Positions 41,872 through 54,761 are shown, counted from the stretch's first letter. The stretch is DNA of 64,000 nucleotides from Serratia oryzae (GCF_001976145.1 NZ_MOXD01000013.1:82718-146717), one strand, 5' to 3'. Notes: generated by a model not told the origin, from the letters alone. A program made the numbers and translations.

Positions 41872-43413
41872 TTACCAGGACTGGGTTGCCATGAAGCTAT
41901 CGAGGATGCCTTTCAGCTTGCCTTCGATCTCATCGTTATAAGCACCAGTTTGGTTGATGTGGTTCAGCAGTTCGGCATGCTCGCGATCTGCATAAGCAAC
42001 CAGAGCGGCCTCGAAGCTCACGACTTTCGCGACTTCAACGTCGTTCAGGTAGCCACGCTCAGCGGCAAACAGCACCAGAGACTGTTGTGCGACGGACATC
42101 GGCGCATACTGTTTCTGTTTCAGCAGCTCGGTCACTTTCTGACCGTGGCTCAGCTGTTTGCGGGTTGCATCGTCCAGATCGGAAGCGAACTGAGAGAACG
42201 CAGCCAGTTCACGGTACTGTGCCAGAGCGGTACGGATACCACCGGACAGTTTTTTCATGATCTTGGTCTGTGCTGCACCACCCACACGGGATACCGAGAT
42301 ACCCGGGTTAACTGCCGGACGGATACCGGAGTTAAACAGGTTGGATTCCAGGAAGATCTGACCATCGGTAATCGAGATTACGTTGGTCGGAACGAACGCG
42401 GAAACGTCACCCGCCTGGGTTTCAATGATCGGCAGAGCCGTCAGTGAACCGGTTTTCCCTTTGACTTCACCCTTGGTGAAAGCTTCAACGTATTCAGCGT
42501 TAACACGCGCAGCACGCTCCAGCAAACGGGAGTGCAGATAGAATACGTCACCAGGATAAGCTTCACGGCCTGGTGGACGACGAAGCAGCAGGGAAATCTG
42601 ACGATAAGCAACGGCCTGCTTGGACAGGTCATCGTAAACAATCAGGGCATCTTCACCGCGATCGCGGAAGTATTCACCCATTGCGCAACCGGCATATGGA
42701 GCCAGGTATTGCAGCGCAGCGGATTCAGATGCGGTAGCCACAACCACGATGGTGTTGGCCAGTGCACCGTGCTCTTCCAGTTTGCGCACCACGTTAGCAA
42801 TGGTGGACGCTTTCTGGCCGATAGCCACGTAAACACATTTGATACCAGAATCACGCTGGTTGATGATCGCATCGATCGCCAGAGCGGTTTTACCGGTCTG
42901 ACGGTCACCGATCACCAGCTCACGCTGGCCACGGCCGATTGGGATCATGGCATCTACAGACTTATAACCGGTCTGTACAGGCTGATCGACCGACTGACGC
43001 TCGATAACGCCAGGTGCGATGGTTTCAACCGGGGAGAAGCCGTCATGCTCAACCGGGCCTTTACCGTCGATAGGTGCACCCAGAGTGTTCACCACGCGGC
43101 CCAGCAGACCACGGCCTACTGGAACTTCCAGAATACGTCCGGTGCATTTTACCTTCATGCCTTCGGCTAGATCCGCGTACGGACCCATAACCACGGCACC
43201 TACAGAGTCACGCTCCAGGTTCAATGCGATTGCATAACGGTTGCCTGGCAGTGCGATCATTTCGCCCTGCATAACATCGGCCAGACCGTGTACGCGGATG
43301 ATCCCGTCACTGACGGAAACGATAGTACCTTCATTGTGAGCTTCGCTCACCACATTGAACTGAGCAATGCGCTGCTTGATCAGTTCGCTGATTTCGGTGG
43401 AATTCAGTTGCAT
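41872..43413 (-). CDS. atpA: ATP synthase alpha subunit
   Basis: 513 aa, the E. coli length. P-loop [15 protein letters not shown] (about 169); [15 protein letters not shown]; alpha/beta interface motif [17 protein letters not shown] (start about 363) with the arginine-finger Arg in SVSRVG. The N-terminal helix [19 protein letters not shown] binds the delta subunit. Non-catalytic hexamer partner of AtpD. Confidence 0.99.
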   Translation of the reverse strand: MQLNSTEISELIKQRIAQFNVVSEAHNEGTIVSVSDGIIRVHGLADVMQGEMIALPGNRYAIALNLERDSVGAVVMGPYADLAEGMKVKCTGRILEVPVGRGLLGRVVNTLGAPIDGKGPVEHDGFSPVETIAPGVIERQSVDQPVQTGYKSVDAMIPIGRGQRELVIGDRQTGKTALAIDAIINQRDSGIKCVYVAIGQKASTIANVVRKLEEHGALANTIVVVATASESAALQYLAPYAGCAMGEYFRDRGEDALIVYDDLSKQAVAYRQISLLLRRPPGREAYPGDVFYLHSRLLERAARVNAEYVEAFTKGEVKGKTGSLTALPIIETQAGDVSAFVPTNVISITDGQIFLESNLFNSGIRPAVNPGISVSRVGGAAQTKIMKKLSGGIRTALAQYRELAAFSQFASDLDDATRKQLSHGQKVTELLKQKQYAPMSVAQQSLVLFAAERGYLNDVEVAKVVSFEAALVAYADREHAELLNHINQTGAYNDEIEGKLKGILDSFMATQSW

Positions 43414-43425
43414 GCTCCAGTCCCC

Positions 43426-43959
43426 TTAAGACTGCAAGACGTCTGCCAGGCGTTCAAGACGACCGCGAACGCTGCCATCAATCACCATATCGCCAGCACG
43501 GATAATTACGCCGGCCAGTACAGACTTGTCAATTTTGCAATTCAGCTTAACTTTGCGTGACAGACGTTTTTCCATCGCAGCGGCAATCTTGGCCTGCTGT
43601 TCATCGCTCAGTGCGCTCGAAGAGAGCACGTCGACTTCGATAGTGGATTCCAGCGCAGCACGCAGTTCTATGAACTGTTGCAGTACCGCAGGAAGAACCA
43701 GTAAACGTCCATTTTCGGCCATTACACGGATAAAGTTCTGGCCATGTTCGTCGAGCTCATCACCACATACCGCAGTGAACGTCTTGGACAGCGTTTCTGG
43801 TGCAACAGCACCGGAAAGCAATTCAGCCATCTGTTCGTTGCGGGTGACTTCAGCACTAAACGCCAGCATTTGCTGCCAGCGCTCTACGCTTTGGTTCTCA
43901 ACGGCAAAGTCAAAAGCTGCTTTGGCGTAGGGGCGAGCTACAGTAACAAATTCAGACAT
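43426..43959 (-). CDS. atpH: ATP synthase delta subunit
   Basis: 177 aa. Helical N-terminal domain ([20 protein letters not shown]) that caps the alpha3beta3 ring and a C-terminal part ([20 protein letters not shown]) that binds the b-subunit stalk. 12 bp before atpA. Confidence 0.98.
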   Translation of the reverse strand: MSEFVTVARPYAKAAFDFAVENQSVERWQQMLAFSAEVTRNEQMAELLSGAVAPETLSKTFTAVCGDELDEHGQNFIRVMAENGRLLVLPAVLQQFIELRAALESTIEVDVLSSSALSDEQQAKIAAAMEKRLSRKVKLNCKIDKSVLAGVIIRAGDMVIDGSVRGRLERLADVLQS

Positions 43960-43973
43960 CAGCCCCTCCCTCC

Positions 43974-44444
43974 TTACAGTTCAGCGACCAGTTTATCAAC
44001 GATGTCGCTGTTAGCAGCTTCATCCACGGAACGTTCGATAATCTTCTCGGCGCCAGCAATTGCCAGCATCGCGACTTGCTTACGCAACTCTTCACGAGCG
44101 CGCTTACGTTCGGCTTCGATCTCAACCTGAGCCTGCGCCACGATTTTGTTACGTTCCTGCTCGGCTTCCGCTTTCGCTTCATCCATGATCTGAGCTTTGC
44201 GTTTGTTGGCTTGCTCGATGATCACCTGAGCTTCTGCTTTAGCAGTTTTCAGCTGGTCGGTCGCATGGGCTTGCGCTAAGTCCAAATCTTTTTTGCCACG
44301 CTCTGCAGAAGCGAGACCGTCAGCAATTTCTTTCTGACGCTTCTCAATGGCAGCCATGATCGGCGGCCATACATACTTCATACAGAACCAGACAAACAGG
44401 ATGAACGAGATAGCCTGGCCGAGGATTGTTGCGTTAAGATTCAC
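43974..44444 (-). CDS. atpF: ATP synthase b subunit
   Basis: 156 aa. One N-terminal TM helix ([20 protein letters not shown]) and a long charged coiled coil (about 30-135) with Ala-rich heptads, forming the peripheral stalk dimer. 14 bp before atpH. Confidence 0.98.
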   Translation of the reverse strand: MNLNATILGQAISFILFVWFCMKYVWPPIMAAIEKRQKEIADGLASAERGKKDLDLAQAHATDQLKTAKAEAQVIIEQANKRKAQIMDEAKAEAEQERNKIVAQAQVEIEAERKRAREELRKQVAMLAIAGAEKIIERSVDEAANSDIVDKLVAEL

Positions 44445-44461
44445 AGCACAATGCCTCTTTA

Positions 44462-44760
<299 letters not shown>

Positions 44761-44791
44761 TCAGTTTAAAAGTGCAAGTGTTTTAAGAAAA

Positions 44792-45586
<795 letters not shown>

Positions 45587-45590
45587 TTAG

Positions 45591-45974
45591 TTAAGTTCGG
45601 TAACGGTTAATCACGGTCGGTGCCACTATCTGCACCACTAACACCGCTAAATAGGTCAGGCCAAGCGGGACAAAAGCCGCTTTGAACACCCCAAGCGCCA
45701 CGATCAGCAAAACGATGGTGATCACGACTTTTAATCCCTCGCCAATAGCAAACGACCATGCCACCCTGCCGGGCGCTGGCGTTTGCGCCTGATGGCGCAA
45801 GGCAAACAGCATAAACATGGCATTCGGCAACCAGGCAGCAAAACCACCCGCCAACGCCGAGCCGCTCCATTCCAGGCTTTTCAACCCGAAAGCAGCGCTG
45901 ATCAGAACAAAGGTCATTAACTGCAGGAACAGCAGTTTGCGTGCTACTTTTCCGCTGTAAAGGGACACAGACAT
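45591..45974 (-). CDS. atpI: ATP synthase-associated protein AtpI
   Basis: 127 aa with four hydrophobic segments (LLFLQLMTFVLISAAFGL; LAGGFAAWLPNAMFMLFAL; GLKVVITIVLLIVALGVFKA; LGLTYLAVLVVQIVAPTVI). The first gene of atp operons; in other bacteria it aids c-ring assembly or magnesium uptake and is not essential. 22 bp before atpB. Confidence 0.95.
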   Translation of the reverse strand: MSVSLYSGKVARKLLFLQLMTFVLISAAFGLKSLEWSGSALAGGFAAWLPNAMFMLFALRHQAQTPAPGRVAWSFAIGEGLKVVITIVLLIVALGVFKAAFVPLGLTYLAVLVVQIVAPTVINRYRT

Positions 45975-46611
45975 GACGTTTGTTCTCTCCGTACCCCAAA
46001 GGGTATGCTGAGTGACGTATGAAACTGTCTTTGCTGTTTTGAGTCAAGCAGCCAAAAACGAGCAAATTATACGGGCCACTCCAACGAATTCAATCGATAA
46101 GTAGCGAAAAGGTGAACAATTATTTAAATTTCCCTTTTTCGAGCGGCTTTCGCAAGAAAATAGCCGGAATAATCGTACAGGTTTAATTGTCTGATTATTC
46201 CTGCGTTGCGCCAGGAAATGTGCATCCGATCACAATAATAATCACCATAGATTTATACTCCACCGATTCAGCCTGAGTCTTTAGCTATTTGAGCGGTTAA
46301 AAATTATTATAAATCAAAATATTACAAGTTAACCTTTCAAAAACAATCTTTCTACCCAAGAAAAACCTTCTTTTGACATTCTCAGGACGAATATTGCAAC
46401 ACTAAATTAACATCGACAGCCAGACGGAATCGTTCACACATCATCACTAACGTGACTATTACATTCTGCAATTAAGCGCTTATTGGCATTGGTACCAGTG
46501 TTTTATGTTAATAAAAAGTTATTTCGCTTAAAAAGCGTCGATTTGATTAGCCTGCTTATCTTTACATTCCACGCCGCCATTTAGCAGGCACTTATTTGAT
46601 TCTGAGCAAAC
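45975..46611. other. 637-bp AT-rich gap between rsmG and atpI
   Basis: No gene is supported here. The atpI-side end carries the atp promoter; the rest is AT-rich with several short palindromes (for example GCAAAC-TCA-GTTTGC at the rsmG stop). As I recall, E. coli also has a gap of about 600 bp at this place, so a long control region here seems conserved. Confidence 0.5.
46066..46093 (-). promoter_or_regulatory. Candidate sigma-70 promoter of the atp operon
   Basis: On the minus strand TTGAAT (46088-46093), a 16-bp spacer and a perfect TATAAT (46066-46071), about 90 bp before the atpI start. Confidence 0.65.
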
Positions 46612-47232
46612 TCAGTTTGCCTTTAGTACCACCAGATGACGTTCCCCTTCCAGTTCAGGAACATGCAAACGAATCACTGACTCTACAGTCACACCTGCTG
46701 GCAACTGCGCCAGCTCATCTTCCGGGCGAACGCCTTTCAGCGCATAAAAACGCCCCTCTCCTTTGGTTGGCAGATGGCGGCACCAGGCCAACATATCCTG
46801 CAGTGAGGCGAAAGCACGGCTGATCACACCATCAAACGGCGGTTCGGCTGGAAAATCTTCCACACGGCTCTGTACCGGCTCGATATTTTTCAGCCCCAGT
46901 TCATGCTGCACCTGGCGCAGGAAGCGAACGCGCTTGCCCAGGCTGTCCAATAGCGTGAAATGCGAGTCAGGGCGCACAATCGCCAGTGGGATCCCCGGCA
47001 GCCCAGGGCCTGTTCCCACGTCAATAAAGCGTGAACCGTGCAGATGGGGCTCAACCACGATGCTATCGAGAATATGACGTATCAGCATCTGCTGCGGATC
47101 GCGCACCGAAGTAAGGTTGTAGGCCTTGTTCCACTTGTCGAGCATACCGACATAACCCAGCAATTGCTGTTTTTGTTGATCGGGAAGCGCAATTCCTGCC
47201 GCTGAGAGCAGCGAATCTAATTTTTTTTGCAC
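46612..47232 (-). CDS. rsmG: 16S rRNA (guanine527-N7)-methyltransferase RsmG
   Basis: 206 aa, GTG start at 47232 with AGAGGA upstream. SAM-binding Rossmann fold: [20 protein letters not shown] (start about 68) and [15 protein letters not shown]; the catalytic-region [14 protein letters not shown] is typical of the family (formerly GidB). Methylates G527 of 16S rRNA. Same strand as mnmG, 140 bp downstream of it. Confidence 0.97.
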   Translation of the reverse strand: MQKKLDSLLSAAGIALPDQQKQQLLGYVGMLDKWNKAYNLTSVRDPQQMLIRHILDSIVVEPHLHGSRFIDVGTGPGLPGIPLAIVRPDSHFTLLDSLGKRVRFLRQVQHELGLKNIEPVQSRVEDFPAEPPFDGVISRAFASLQDMLAWCRHLPTKGEGRFYALKGVRPEDELAQLPAGVTVESVIRLHVPELEGERHLVVLKAN

Positions 47233-47372
47233 AACGGAATCCTCTGACAGAAGTGGAACAGCAAGGCAAAATGGTGCTGAGCCATGAGGCGACTATGATA
47301 ATTCAGGCGTGGGGTGATGTCAGCGGCCGTTTGCTCAACGGATAAGCAAACGGCCTTGGTAAAGCACAGGAT

Positions 47373-49262
47373 TTATGCGCTGCGGCGCAGCAAGCCCTGC
47401 TTTTTCAGCCAGATCAGCAGAATGGAAATGGCCGCTGGGGTGATCCCTGAAATACGTGAGGCCTGGCCGATCGAGTTCGGTTTATGATCGTTAAGCTTGG
47501 CGATCACTTCATTCGATAATCCGGAAACCTGACGATAATCAAGATCCACCGGCAGCAGGGTATTCTCGTTGCGTTGCTGCTTCTCGATCTCTTCCTGCTG
47601 GCGCACGATATAGCCTTCATACTTCACCTGAATTTCCACCTGCTCAGCGGCTTGAGTATCTGCCAGTGCAGGAGCAAAAGCGGCAACTCCGGTCAGTTGG
47701 GTATAATCCATCTCAGGGCGGCGCAGCAGTTCTTCGCCGTTGGCTTCACGCGACAATGGTGCTTTCAACAGCGCGTTTACCTGTTCCACGTTCTCAGAGT
47801 GCGGGTGCACCCAGATATCGCGCAAGCGCTGGCGTTCCTGTTCAATATGCTCCAGTTTTTCGTTGTAGCGAGCCCAGCGGATATCGTCCACCAGCCCCAG
47901 TTCACGGCCTTTTTCGGTCAGACGCAGATCGGCGTTGTCTTCGCGCAGCATCAGGCGATATTCGGCACGTGATGTAAACATACGGTACGGTTCTTTAGTG
48001 CCCAATGTGCTGAGATCGTCTACCAGTACGCCCAGATAAGCCTGATCGCGGCGCGGTGACCAACCTTCATCATCCACCGCGTAACGTCCGGCGTTCAGAC
48101 CTGCCAACAGGCCTTGTGCCGCTGCTTCTTCATAGCCGGTCGTGCCGTTGATCTGGCCAGCAAAGAACAATCCTTGGATAAATTTGCTTTCCAACGTGGG
48201 CTTCAAATCGCGCGGGTCGAAGAAATCATACTCAATGGCGTAACCTGGGCGAACGATGCGAGCATTTTGCATCCCTTCCATCGAACGCACGATCTGCATT
48301 TGTACGTCAAACGGCAAGCTGGTGGAAATCCCGTTGGGATAGATCTCGTTACTGGTCAGCCCTTCCGGCTCCAGGAAGATCTGATGTGAGTTACGATCGG
48401 CGAAGCGCATCACCTTGTCTTCGATCGATGGGCAATAGCGTGGCCCAATCCCTTCGATGATCCCGGCATACATTGGGCTGCGATCCAGATTATTGCGGAT
48501 CACATCGTGGGTTTTTTCGTTGGTATGGGTGATATAGCACGGCATTTGTTGCGGATGCTGGCTGGAATTGCCCAGGAAGGAAAACACCGGGCTCGGCGTA
48601 TCGCCATGTTGTTCCGCCAGAACGCTGAAATCGATAGTGCGTGCATCAATACGGGGTGGTGTACCGGTTTTCAGACGGTTAACGCGCAAAGGTAGCTCAC
48701 GCAGGCGCTGTGATAACGAGATCGACGGAGGATCGCCAGCACGGCCACCGCTGTAGTTTTCCAGGCCAATGTGGATCTTACCATCCAGGAAGGTGCCAAC
48801 GGTCAGTACTACCGCTTTGGCGCGGAATTTAAGCCCCATCTGGGTCACTGCACCAACGACACGATCGTTTTCTACGATCAGATCCTCAACTGCCTGTTGG
48901 AAAATCATCAGGTTGGGTTGGTTCTCCAGAGCGGTACGGACAGCCTGGCGATACAGTACGCGATCGGCCTGAGCCCGGGTTGCCCTGACCGCAGGGCCTT
49001 TGCTGGCGTTTAGTATTCTAAACTGGATGCCGGCATGATCGATCGCAGTGGCCATCAGGCCGCCAAGTGCGTCAATTTCTTTAACCAGATGCCCTTTCCC
49101 AATACCACCAATCGCCGGATTGCAGGACATTTGCCCCAGGGTGTCGATATTGTGAGTCAGTAATAAAGTCTGACGGCCCATACGTGCTGCGGCCATGGCG
49201 GCTTCGGTACCGGCATGACCACCACCGATGATGATGACGTCAAATTGCTCTGGATAAAACAT
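47373..49262 (-). CDS. mnmG: tRNA uridine-5-carboxymethylaminomethyl modification enzyme MnmG
   Basis: 629 aa. FAD-binding partner of MnmE (10072-11436 in this window) in U34 modification. FAD dinucleotide fold at the N-terminus ([20 protein letters not shown]); family signature [20 protein letters not shown] (about 45-64) with the catalytic Cys; [12 protein letters not shown] with the second Cys (about 275); C-terminal helical domain that binds MnmE. Starts just left of oriC and is transcribed away from it, as in E. coli (gidA), where its transcription influences origin melting. Confidence 0.98.
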   Translation of the reverse strand: MFYPEQFDVIIIGGGHAGTEAAMAAARMGRQTLLLTHNIDTLGQMSCNPAIGGIGKGHLVKEIDALGGLMATAIDHAGIQFRILNASKGPAVRATRAQADRVLYRQAVRTALENQPNLMIFQQAVEDLIVENDRVVGAVTQMGLKFRAKAVVLTVGTFLDGKIHIGLENYSGGRAGDPPSISLSQRLRELPLRVNRLKTGTPPRIDARTIDFSVLAEQHGDTPSPVFSFLGNSSQHPQQMPCYITHTNEKTHDVIRNNLDRSPMYAGIIEGIGPRYCPSIEDKVMRFADRNSHQIFLEPEGLTSNEIYPNGISTSLPFDVQMQIVRSMEGMQNARIVRPGYAIEYDFFDPRDLKPTLESKFIQGLFFAGQINGTTGYEEAAAQGLLAGLNAGRYAVDDEGWSPRRDQAYLGVLVDDLSTLGTKEPYRMFTSRAEYRLMLREDNADLRLTEKGRELGLVDDIRWARYNEKLEHIEQERQRLRDIWVHPHSENVEQVNALLKAPLSREANGEELLRRPEMDYTQLTGVAAFAPALADTQAAEQVEIQVKYEGYIVRQQEEIEKQQRNENTLLPVDLDYRQVSGLSNEVIAKLNDHKPNSIGQASRISGITPAAISILLIWLKKQGLLRRSA

Positions 49263-49369
49263 GGAACTGCACCTCGAAGTACTTGCGAACGATCTTGATC
49301 TGCCCTGGGGGGAGGATTCTACTCAAGTTTAGACGATCGACCAAGCGCTCAGGATCGTCGTTAATTAAA

Positions 49370-49620
49370 AGAAGATCTTTTTTATTTAAAGATCTCTTTA
49401 CTAGATCTCTTATTAGGATCGCGATCCTCTGTGGATAAGTGCTTATTCGCGATGAAGATCAGCAGATTAATGAGGATCGTTAGCTGTGAATGATCGGTGA
49501 TCCTAGCGCTGATAAGCTGGGATCTAAATGGTATGTTATACACAGCCTAGAAAGCGTACAGCGGTTGTTATTGGGATAACTACGGCTTTTACCCTGCTTT
49601 TAAGCATAGTTATACACATT
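49370..49620. other. oriC: Chromosomal replication origin oriC
   Basis: Lies between mnmG and mioC as in E. coli. The AT-rich unwinding element has three 13-mers: GATCTTTTTTATT (49374-49386), GATCTCTTTACTA (49391-49403) and GATCTCTTATTAG (49404-49416). DnaA boxes: R1 TGTGGATAA (49430-49438), R2 TTATACACA (49536-49544), R3 TTGGGATAA (49571-49579) and R4 TTATACACA (49610-49618). GATC sites are dense from about 49333 to 49532. The segment GTGAATGATCGGTGATCCT (49485-49503) is shared with E. coli oriC as I remember it. The R4 box differs from the perfect TTATCCACA of E. coli. Confidence 0.95.
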
Positions 49621-49643
49621 CGTTCGCGCGATCTTTAAGCAAA

Positions 49644-50084
49644 TTAGAGTAAATTGATCCAATTCTTTACCCATTCTTCTGCAGGATCCTCGGGAATTTC
49701 GTGCAGGGTTACGTCGATCTCGAGTCGATCGCCGATCCTTTTAGCTCCGCGAGCCACTAAAAGATCGTCGATCTGTTTGATCGCGCCACAGAAGGTATCG
49801 TATTCAGAACTGCCCAACCCGACTGCGCCGAATGTGATCTGGGAGAGATCGGGCTGCTGTTCGACGATCTGCTCCAGCAACGGCTGCAGATTATCCGGCA
49901 GATCGCCTGCGCCATGGGTGGAGGAAACCACCAGCCAGCGGCCATTCAGCGGCAGTTCATCTAATTCAGGGCCATGCAGCATTTTTGTGGAGAAACCAGC
50001 AGCTTCGAGCTGTTCAGCCAAATGTTCAGCGACGTATTCTGCACTGCCGAGCGTACTGCCACTGATCAGAGTGATGTCTGCCAT
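49644..50084 (-). CDS. mioC: Flavodoxin-like protein MioC
   Basis: 146 aa from the ATG at 50084 (MADITLISGSTLGSAEYVAE), matching E. coli; four further in-frame codons upstream are not needed. The FMN phosphate loop SGSTLGSAE (about 8-16), the isoalloxazine loop SSTHGAGDLPDN (about 51-62) and GLGSSEYDTFCGA (about 84) are intact. In E. coli it supports biotin synthase activity as an electron carrier. Transcribed toward oriC, so it can affect initiation. Confidence 0.97.
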   Translation of the reverse strand: MADITLISGSTLGSAEYVAEHLAEQLEAAGFSTKMLHGPELDELPLNGRWLVVSSTHGAGDLPDNLQPLLEQIVEQQPDLSQITFGAVGLGSSEYDTFCGAIKQIDDLLVARGAKRIGDRLEIDVTLHEIPEDPAEEWVKNWINLL

Positions 50085-50145
50085 AGATGATCCCAACCTT
50101 TCTGAAGAGGCAGCATTGTACGCTGTGAATGGGTTGGGATCTACC

Positions 50146-50154
50146 TGTGGATAA
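50146..50154 (-). promoter_or_regulatory. DnaA box upstream of mioC
   Basis: TGTGGATAA (perfect box TTATCCACA on the minus strand) lies 62 bp before the mioC start. In E. coli a DnaA box at the mioC promoter mediates repression by DnaA; the same is inferred here. Confidence 0.7.
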
Positions 50155-50175
50155 TAGGGGTATATAAATTGCCGA

Positions 50176-50637
50176 CTAAGGCGTAATGGTGCGCATAATG
50201 GGGTTCTGCAGCGAGATCAGGGTTTCGGTTGACTGGATCTCATCGATAGTCTGGATCTTGTTGATAAGTACCTGTTGCAACGCATCGATTGAGCGGCACA
50301 TCACCTTGATAAATACGCTGTAGTGCCCAGTGGTGTAGTAAGCCTCCACCACTTCTTCCAGGCTTTCGAGCTTTCTCAATGCGGAAGGATAATCCTTGGC
50401 ACTCTTTAATATGATACCGATAAAGCAACAGACGTCGTAACCCAGCTGTTTTGGGTTTACGTCCACCCGTGCGCCGGTAATGATGCCAGCCTGCTTCATT
50501 TTCTCTACCCGCACGTGGATCGTGCCGGGGCTGACGGCGAAAGTCTTTGCCAGTTCAGCGTAGGCGGTACGGGCATTGGCCATTAAAGCGTTGAGAATGC
50601 CGCGATCGAGATTATCGATCTGATAAATTTCCGCCAT
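50176..50637 (-). CDS. asnC: Lrp/AsnC-family regulator AsnC
   Basis: 153 aa. N-terminal winged helix-turn-helix (LDRGILNALMANARTAYAEL, then AKTFAVSPGTIHVRVEKMKQ) and C-terminal RAM ligand-binding domain (GYDVCCFIGIILKSAKDYPS ... VEAYYTTGHYSVFIKV). Activates the divergent asnA when asparagine is low and represses itself. 155-bp divergent gap to asnA. Confidence 0.97.
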   Translation of the reverse strand: MAEIYQIDNLDRGILNALMANARTAYAELAKTFAVSPGTIHVRVEKMKQAGIITGARVDVNPKQLGYDVCCFIGIILKSAKDYPSALRKLESLEEVVEAYYTTGHYSVFIKVMCRSIDALQQVLINKIQTIDEIQSTETLISLQNPIMRTITP

Positions 50638-50792
50638 TAAATCCCCCTTTAATTGCTGATTGTTGAATTATCACCGCTTAAAAATGAACGATTAAAAACG
50701 AAAAGGCAATATTGATTAATGGATATTGAATTGTGATGCCATTCTGTTGCTTAATCGTCGGCAATTAGACAGGTTATTTAAGAGATACGGTA

Positions 50793-51785
50793 ATGAAAAA
50801 GCAGTTTATCCAAAAACAACAACAAATCAGCTTCGTGAAATCCTTCTTTTCTCGCCAACTGGAACAACAGCTGGGTTTGATCGAGGTACAGGCACCGATC
50901 CTCAGCCGCCTGGGTGATGGCACGCAAGACAACCTTTCCGGCAGCGAGAAAGCGGTGCAGGTTAAAGTGAAAACCTTGCCAGATGCCACGTTTGAAGTGG
51001 TGCATTCCCTGGCGAAGTGGAAGCGTAAAACCCTGGGCAGCTACGATTTCAGTGCAGGCGAAGGTTTGTATACCCATATGAAAGCCCTGCGCCCGGATGA
51101 AGATCGCCTGACGCCGATCCACTCAGTGTATGTCGATCAATGGGATTGGGAACGTGTGATGGGGGATAGCGAACGCAATCTGGCCTATCTGCAAGATACC
51201 GTTACGCGCATCTATGCTTCTATAAAAGAAACGGAAGCGGCGGTGAGCCGTGAATATGGTCTGGCTCCTTTCCTGCCAGAGCAGATCCATTTTGTTCACA
51301 GTGAAACCCTGCTGCAACGCTACCCGGAGCTGGATGCCAAAGGCCGTGAGCGTGCCATTGCCAAAGAGCTGGGTGCGGTATTCCTGATTGGTATCGGTGG
51401 CAAACTGTCGCATGGCAAATCACATGACGTGCGTGCACCGGATTATGATGACTGGACGACACCGGCTGCCAATGGGTTGGCTGGCCTGAACGGCGATATC
51501 GTGGTGTGGAACCCGGTATTGCAGGATGCGTTTGAGCTGTCTTCCATGGGGATCCGCGTTGATGCTGCCGCGCTTAAGCATCAGTTGGCGCTGACCGAGG
51601 ATCAGGATCGCCTGAAGCTGGAATGGCATCAGTCATTACTGCGTGGTGAAATGCCGCAAACCATCGGTGGCGGCATCGGTCAATCACGCTTGGTGATGCT
51701 GCTGCTGCAACTGTCGCATATTGGCCAAGTGCAGTGTGGCGTGTGGGCACCCGAAGTGCGTGAAGCGGTTGAAGGCCTGCTGTAA
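50793..51785 (+). CDS. asnA: Aspartate-ammonia ligase (asparagine synthetase A)
   Basis: 330 aa, the E. coli length. Ammonia-dependent enzyme making asparagine from aspartate and ATP, with a class II aminoacyl-tRNA-synthetase-like fold. Conserved parts: [49 protein letters not shown], and the motif-3 region [15 protein letters not shown] (start about 290). Divergent from its regulator asnC; convergent with viaA, 7 bp away. Confidence 0.98.
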   Translation: MKKQFIQKQQQISFVKSFFSRQLEQQLGLIEVQAPILSRLGDGTQDNLSGSEKAVQVKVKTLPDATFEVVHSLAKWKRKTLGSYDFSAGEGLYTHMKALRPDEDRLTPIHSVYVDQWDWERVMGDSERNLAYLQDTVTRIYASIKETEAAVSREYGLAPFLPEQIHFVHSETLLQRYPELDAKGRERAIAKELGAVFLIGIGGKLSHGKSHDVRAPDYDDWTTPAANGLAGLNGDIVVWNPVLQDAFELSSMGIRVDAAALKHQLALTEDQDRLKLEWHQSLLRGEMPQTIGGGIGQSRLVMLLLQLSHIGQVQCGVWAPEVREAVEGLL

Positions 51786-51792
51786 GCTGTTT

Positions 51793-53250
51793 TCAGCGCC
51801 GCCAGCGGCGCATTAAGCGGCTTTTTAACCCGGTATCAAAGCGCCAGATATGATCGAAGATGCGCATGATGCCGGGTTTGCCATAGGCAGACATCGCCAC
51901 CGCATGAAAACGCTGCTGGTGGCTTTGCTGCTGTAATTTCACCTTTTTTATCACGTCCTCTGGCAAGCGCTGGGCAATAAAGTCAGAAATAATTACCGCA
52001 TCGGCGTCGAACCAGCCACTCTCCGTCATTTTGCTGGCCGTTGCGCTCAGGCAGGCGGCCAGATCGGTTCCACCGCGGAAATGCTGGCCGAGAAAGCGCA
52101 CCGCTTGTTCAATACCGCTGGCGGCGGTCAGTTCGTAATGCACAATCTGATTAGCAAACAGCATGATATAGCAGCGGCGGTTGTCGGCCAGCGCGATGCG
52201 CAATAAGGCCAGGCAGAAGGCTTTGGCGCACTGTTCGTTAAAACCTCCCATTGAACCGGAAGTATCAACGCAGACGATAAAAGGCCCGCGTGGCTGTTGA
52301 TCCTGCTGTTTATGGGTGACCGGGCGCATCATGATCTGTTCCTGCCAGGCGTCGCCTTGCAGGCGATAACTCAGCAAACGCTTTTCAAGCAGCCGGCGGT
52401 AAAACTCAAACTCCAGTTCTTCAATGCCCAACGTCGCCAGTTCAGGTGGCAATAAACGCAGGATATCGTCACTTTGGTGAATACCGCTGACCTCTTCTGG
52501 CCGAATGGCGGGAACCTGTACCATGACTCGGAACGGTTCCGGTTGTGCATCCTGCTGAAGCACCGCTTTTGCTTCATAGCTGCGCCCTAACTGTTGTGCC
52601 AGTTTTTGTAATTCCGGTTGCTGTTGCAGGAAATTACCGTATTCCACCAGCCGCTGATAGTCGCCGCGCTGCAAATGCCCTTTGCTCATGTCCCACAAAC
52701 GCCCGGCGGCGGTGTCGTTTTCTGCCAGCAGCGGTTCCAGCGCGCCGCTAAGTGCCAACCGTTCCTGCAGCTCAGCCAGTAACTGTTCACGTTCCTGTTC
52801 AAGCAACTGGTGGTGCAGCATAGTCGCCTGCAGCGTCAGGCTGATGCGCCAGCGCTGTAAAAACAGGGTTTGGAAACTGTCTGGATGGTTGGCCAGATCG
52901 GCGGCGTCAGCCAGCTCTTGTGCCTGTTTATAAAATGGCGAAATCAATTGGCGCAGCAGTTCGAGCGTATCGTTGAGATGATGAAAGAATTGGGCGTTAT
53001 TTTCCAATTGGCACTGCTGGTATCGGTAAAACTCCTGCGCCAGTGCGGGGGGGATCATTGCCTGATGAATACGTTCTTTTAGCTGCAATCGCCAACGTGG
53101 CAGATCGCGGTTCAACGCTCGGCGTATCGCCGGGAATTTATTGAAAAACATCATTAGCTGTGGGGCTGCCAACATGCCAATGATCATCTCTTCGATCAGT
53201 TCCCCTTCGGCGATCGACAGCAGCAGATCAATCGTTTCAAGGCTGAGCAT
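51793..53250 (-). CDS. viaA: VWA-domain protein ViaA
   Basis: 485 aa. Helical N-terminal part (about 1-310) and a C-terminal von Willebrand A domain with complete MIDAS motif [17 protein letters not shown] (about 325), and later [12 protein letters not shown] (Thr) and ADAVIISDF (Asp). Partner of the RavA AAA+ ATPase; in E. coli RavA-ViaA acts at the inner membrane, interacts with respiratory complexes and affects aminoglycoside sensitivity. 2 bp after ravA. Confidence 0.95.
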   Translation of the reverse strand: MLSLETIDLLLSIAEGELIEEMIIGMLAAPQLMMFFNKFPAIRRALNRDLPRWRLQLKERIHQAMIPPALAQEFYRYQQCQLENNAQFFHHLNDTLELLRQLISPFYKQAQELADAADLANHPDSFQTLFLQRWRISLTLQATMLHHQLLEQEREQLLAELQERLALSGALEPLLAENDTAAGRLWDMSKGHLQRGDYQRLVEYGNFLQQQPELQKLAQQLGRSYEAKAVLQQDAQPEPFRVMVQVPAIRPEEVSGIHQSDDILRLLPPELATLGIEELEFEFYRRLLEKRLLSYRLQGDAWQEQIMMRPVTHKQQDQQPRGPFIVCVDTSGSMGGFNEQCAKAFCLALLRIALADNRRCYIMLFANQIVHYELTAASGIEQAVRFLGQHFRGGTDLAACLSATASKMTESGWFDADAVIISDFIAQRLPEDVIKKVKLQQQSHQQRFHAVAMSAYGKPGIMRIFDHIWRFDTGLKSRLMRRWRR

Positions 53251-53252
53251 CT

Positions 53253-54761
53253 TTATTGACCGCGCATCTGCTGGTACTGCTGCTTAATTTGTTCGGCAAC
53301 CTGCAGCAGGCTGGCTTCAATCTTCGCCAGGCCGCTGGCGGGAGTGAACAGGCACGGTTGATGCTGGCTGAATAACCGGCGTTGTTCCGCCAGGCGTTGG
53401 GTCAATGTTTCCATTTCGTCCAGCAGCGCCTGCGGTGTGCCACCGGTTGGTTTACCCGCTGAAGCCAATAATGATGGTTGACGGCTGACGTCCAGCACCG
53501 TCAAGTGCAATTGCTCATCCACTTCCAGTTCGATCTGCTGGGCAAAACCAATGCCGTTCAATTTAGCCCGCACATCCCCCCCTTTTTGCAGCCAGCTTTC
53601 CAATGCGCTGCTTTCGATACTGAGGTGGTTAACCTGGATATCATGCAGTTGCAGCGGTTTTTGCAGCAGCAGGGTCAAGGTGCTGCCAGCGAGCGGCGTT
53701 GCCAGCGCATACTGCGGTTTGCGGCTGAACATACCACCTTTTTTTATCAGGTAAATCGCTTGGCGATCGCTTTGCTGCTGCTGGTGTTGCATCCAACGGG
53801 TATGCGTCTGCTGTAGTTGGATTAGCAACGTCTGCTGCTGATAGGCCTGTTCAGCCAGCAGTTGGTCGATTTGTTGCTGCAGTAGTTTCAACGACGTGAG
53901 ATCGTGCCACAGGCAGTCTTTCAGCAGCATCAAATCCAGCGGAGCAATGGTATCGCGGCCGCTAAAGAACGCACTGGCCTGCAGCAAGCGCAGGGATTTT
54001 TTCCAGCGGCGGTCGGAAACATAAGGAGCCTGTTCCAAGGCATCTAGGCGCTGGCGCAGCATAAAGATCAGCTCAAAGCAGTTTTCCGGCAATTTGACTT
54101 TATCGATCTGCGGCTGCCACTGGTGGAATTCTTCGTCGCTGATACTCAACGCTTCGGGCACTGGGTTATCGCTTTCACTTTGGCGGTTAATCAGCAAAGA
54201 ACGGAAGTTCTGCTTATCCTGCACTTTATCGAGCCACAGGCGGATCAGCATCCGGTCATACAAGGCCTCAAGACTGTTGTCGGCTTCTGGCAGTTCGTTG
54301 GAAGCGGTGACCAGCAGGCGCAGTGGAATGGGATCTTCACTGTTGCCATTACGAAAGCGGCGTTCGTTGATCGCCGTCAGCAGCGTATTGAGGATCGCCG
54401 GGCCAGCCTTCCAGATCTCATCAAGAAACACGATTTCTGCTTCGGGCAAATAACCAGAGGTTAAGCGCTGGTAGCGCCCTTCATCTTTTAACGCCTGAAT
54501 CGACAAGGGGCCAAACACTTCTTCCGGCGTGGAAAAACGCGTCATCAGATATTCGAAGGAGCGGGCACTGCGGAAAGCGAATTTCAGCCGACGGGCGATC
54601 AGGCTTTTGGCGATCCCTGGCGGGCCTAACAGGAACACGCTTTCGCCGCATAACGCAGCCAGCAGGCATAAGCGGATGGCTTCCTGCCGTTCATAAAGGC
54701 CGCTCTCCAGCGCACTGCTGAGGCGGGAAATCCGTTCTGCCAGAAGGGGTGATGACGCCAT
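53253..54761 (-). CDS. ravA: MoxR-family AAA+ ATPase RavA
   Basis: 502 aa (E. coli 498). Walker [16 protein letters not shown] (about 41), Walker [21 protein letters not shown] (start about 108), sensor 1 [13 protein letters not shown], and the sensor 2 region. The C-terminal third holds the triple-helical and LARA domains that contact the lysine decarboxylase LdcI in E. coli. Forms hexamers with ViaA as partner. Divergent from kup across 375 bp. Confidence 0.96.
   Translation of the reverse strand: MASSPLLAERISRLSSALESGLYERQEAIRLCLLAALCGESVFLLGPPGIAKSLIARRLKFAFRSARSFEYLMTRFSTPEEVFGPLSIQALKDEGRYQRLTSGYLPEAEIVFLDEIWKAGPAILNTLLTAINERRFRNGNSEDPIPLRLLVTASNELPEADNSLEALYDRMLIRLWLDKVQDKQNFRSLLINRQSESDNPVPEALSISDEEFHQWQPQIDKVKLPENCFELIFMLRQRLDALEQAPYVSDRRWKKSLRLLQASAFFSGRDTIAPLDLMLLKDCLWHDLTSLKLLQQQIDQLLAEQAYQQQTLLIQLQQTHTRWMQHQQQQSDRQAIYLIKKGGMFSRKPQYALATPLAGSTLTLLLQKPLQLHDIQVNHLSIESSALESWLQKGGDVRAKLNGIGFAQQIELEVDEQLHLTVLDVSRQPSLLASAGKPTGGTPQALLDEMETLTQRLAEQRRLFSQHQPCLFTPASGLAKIEASLLQVAEQIKQQYQQMRGQ

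Noticed and set aside
45607..46065. 152-codon frame overlapping atpI in another phase
   Set aside because: Covers the same DNA as atpI, which has clear family features; the alternative product has none.
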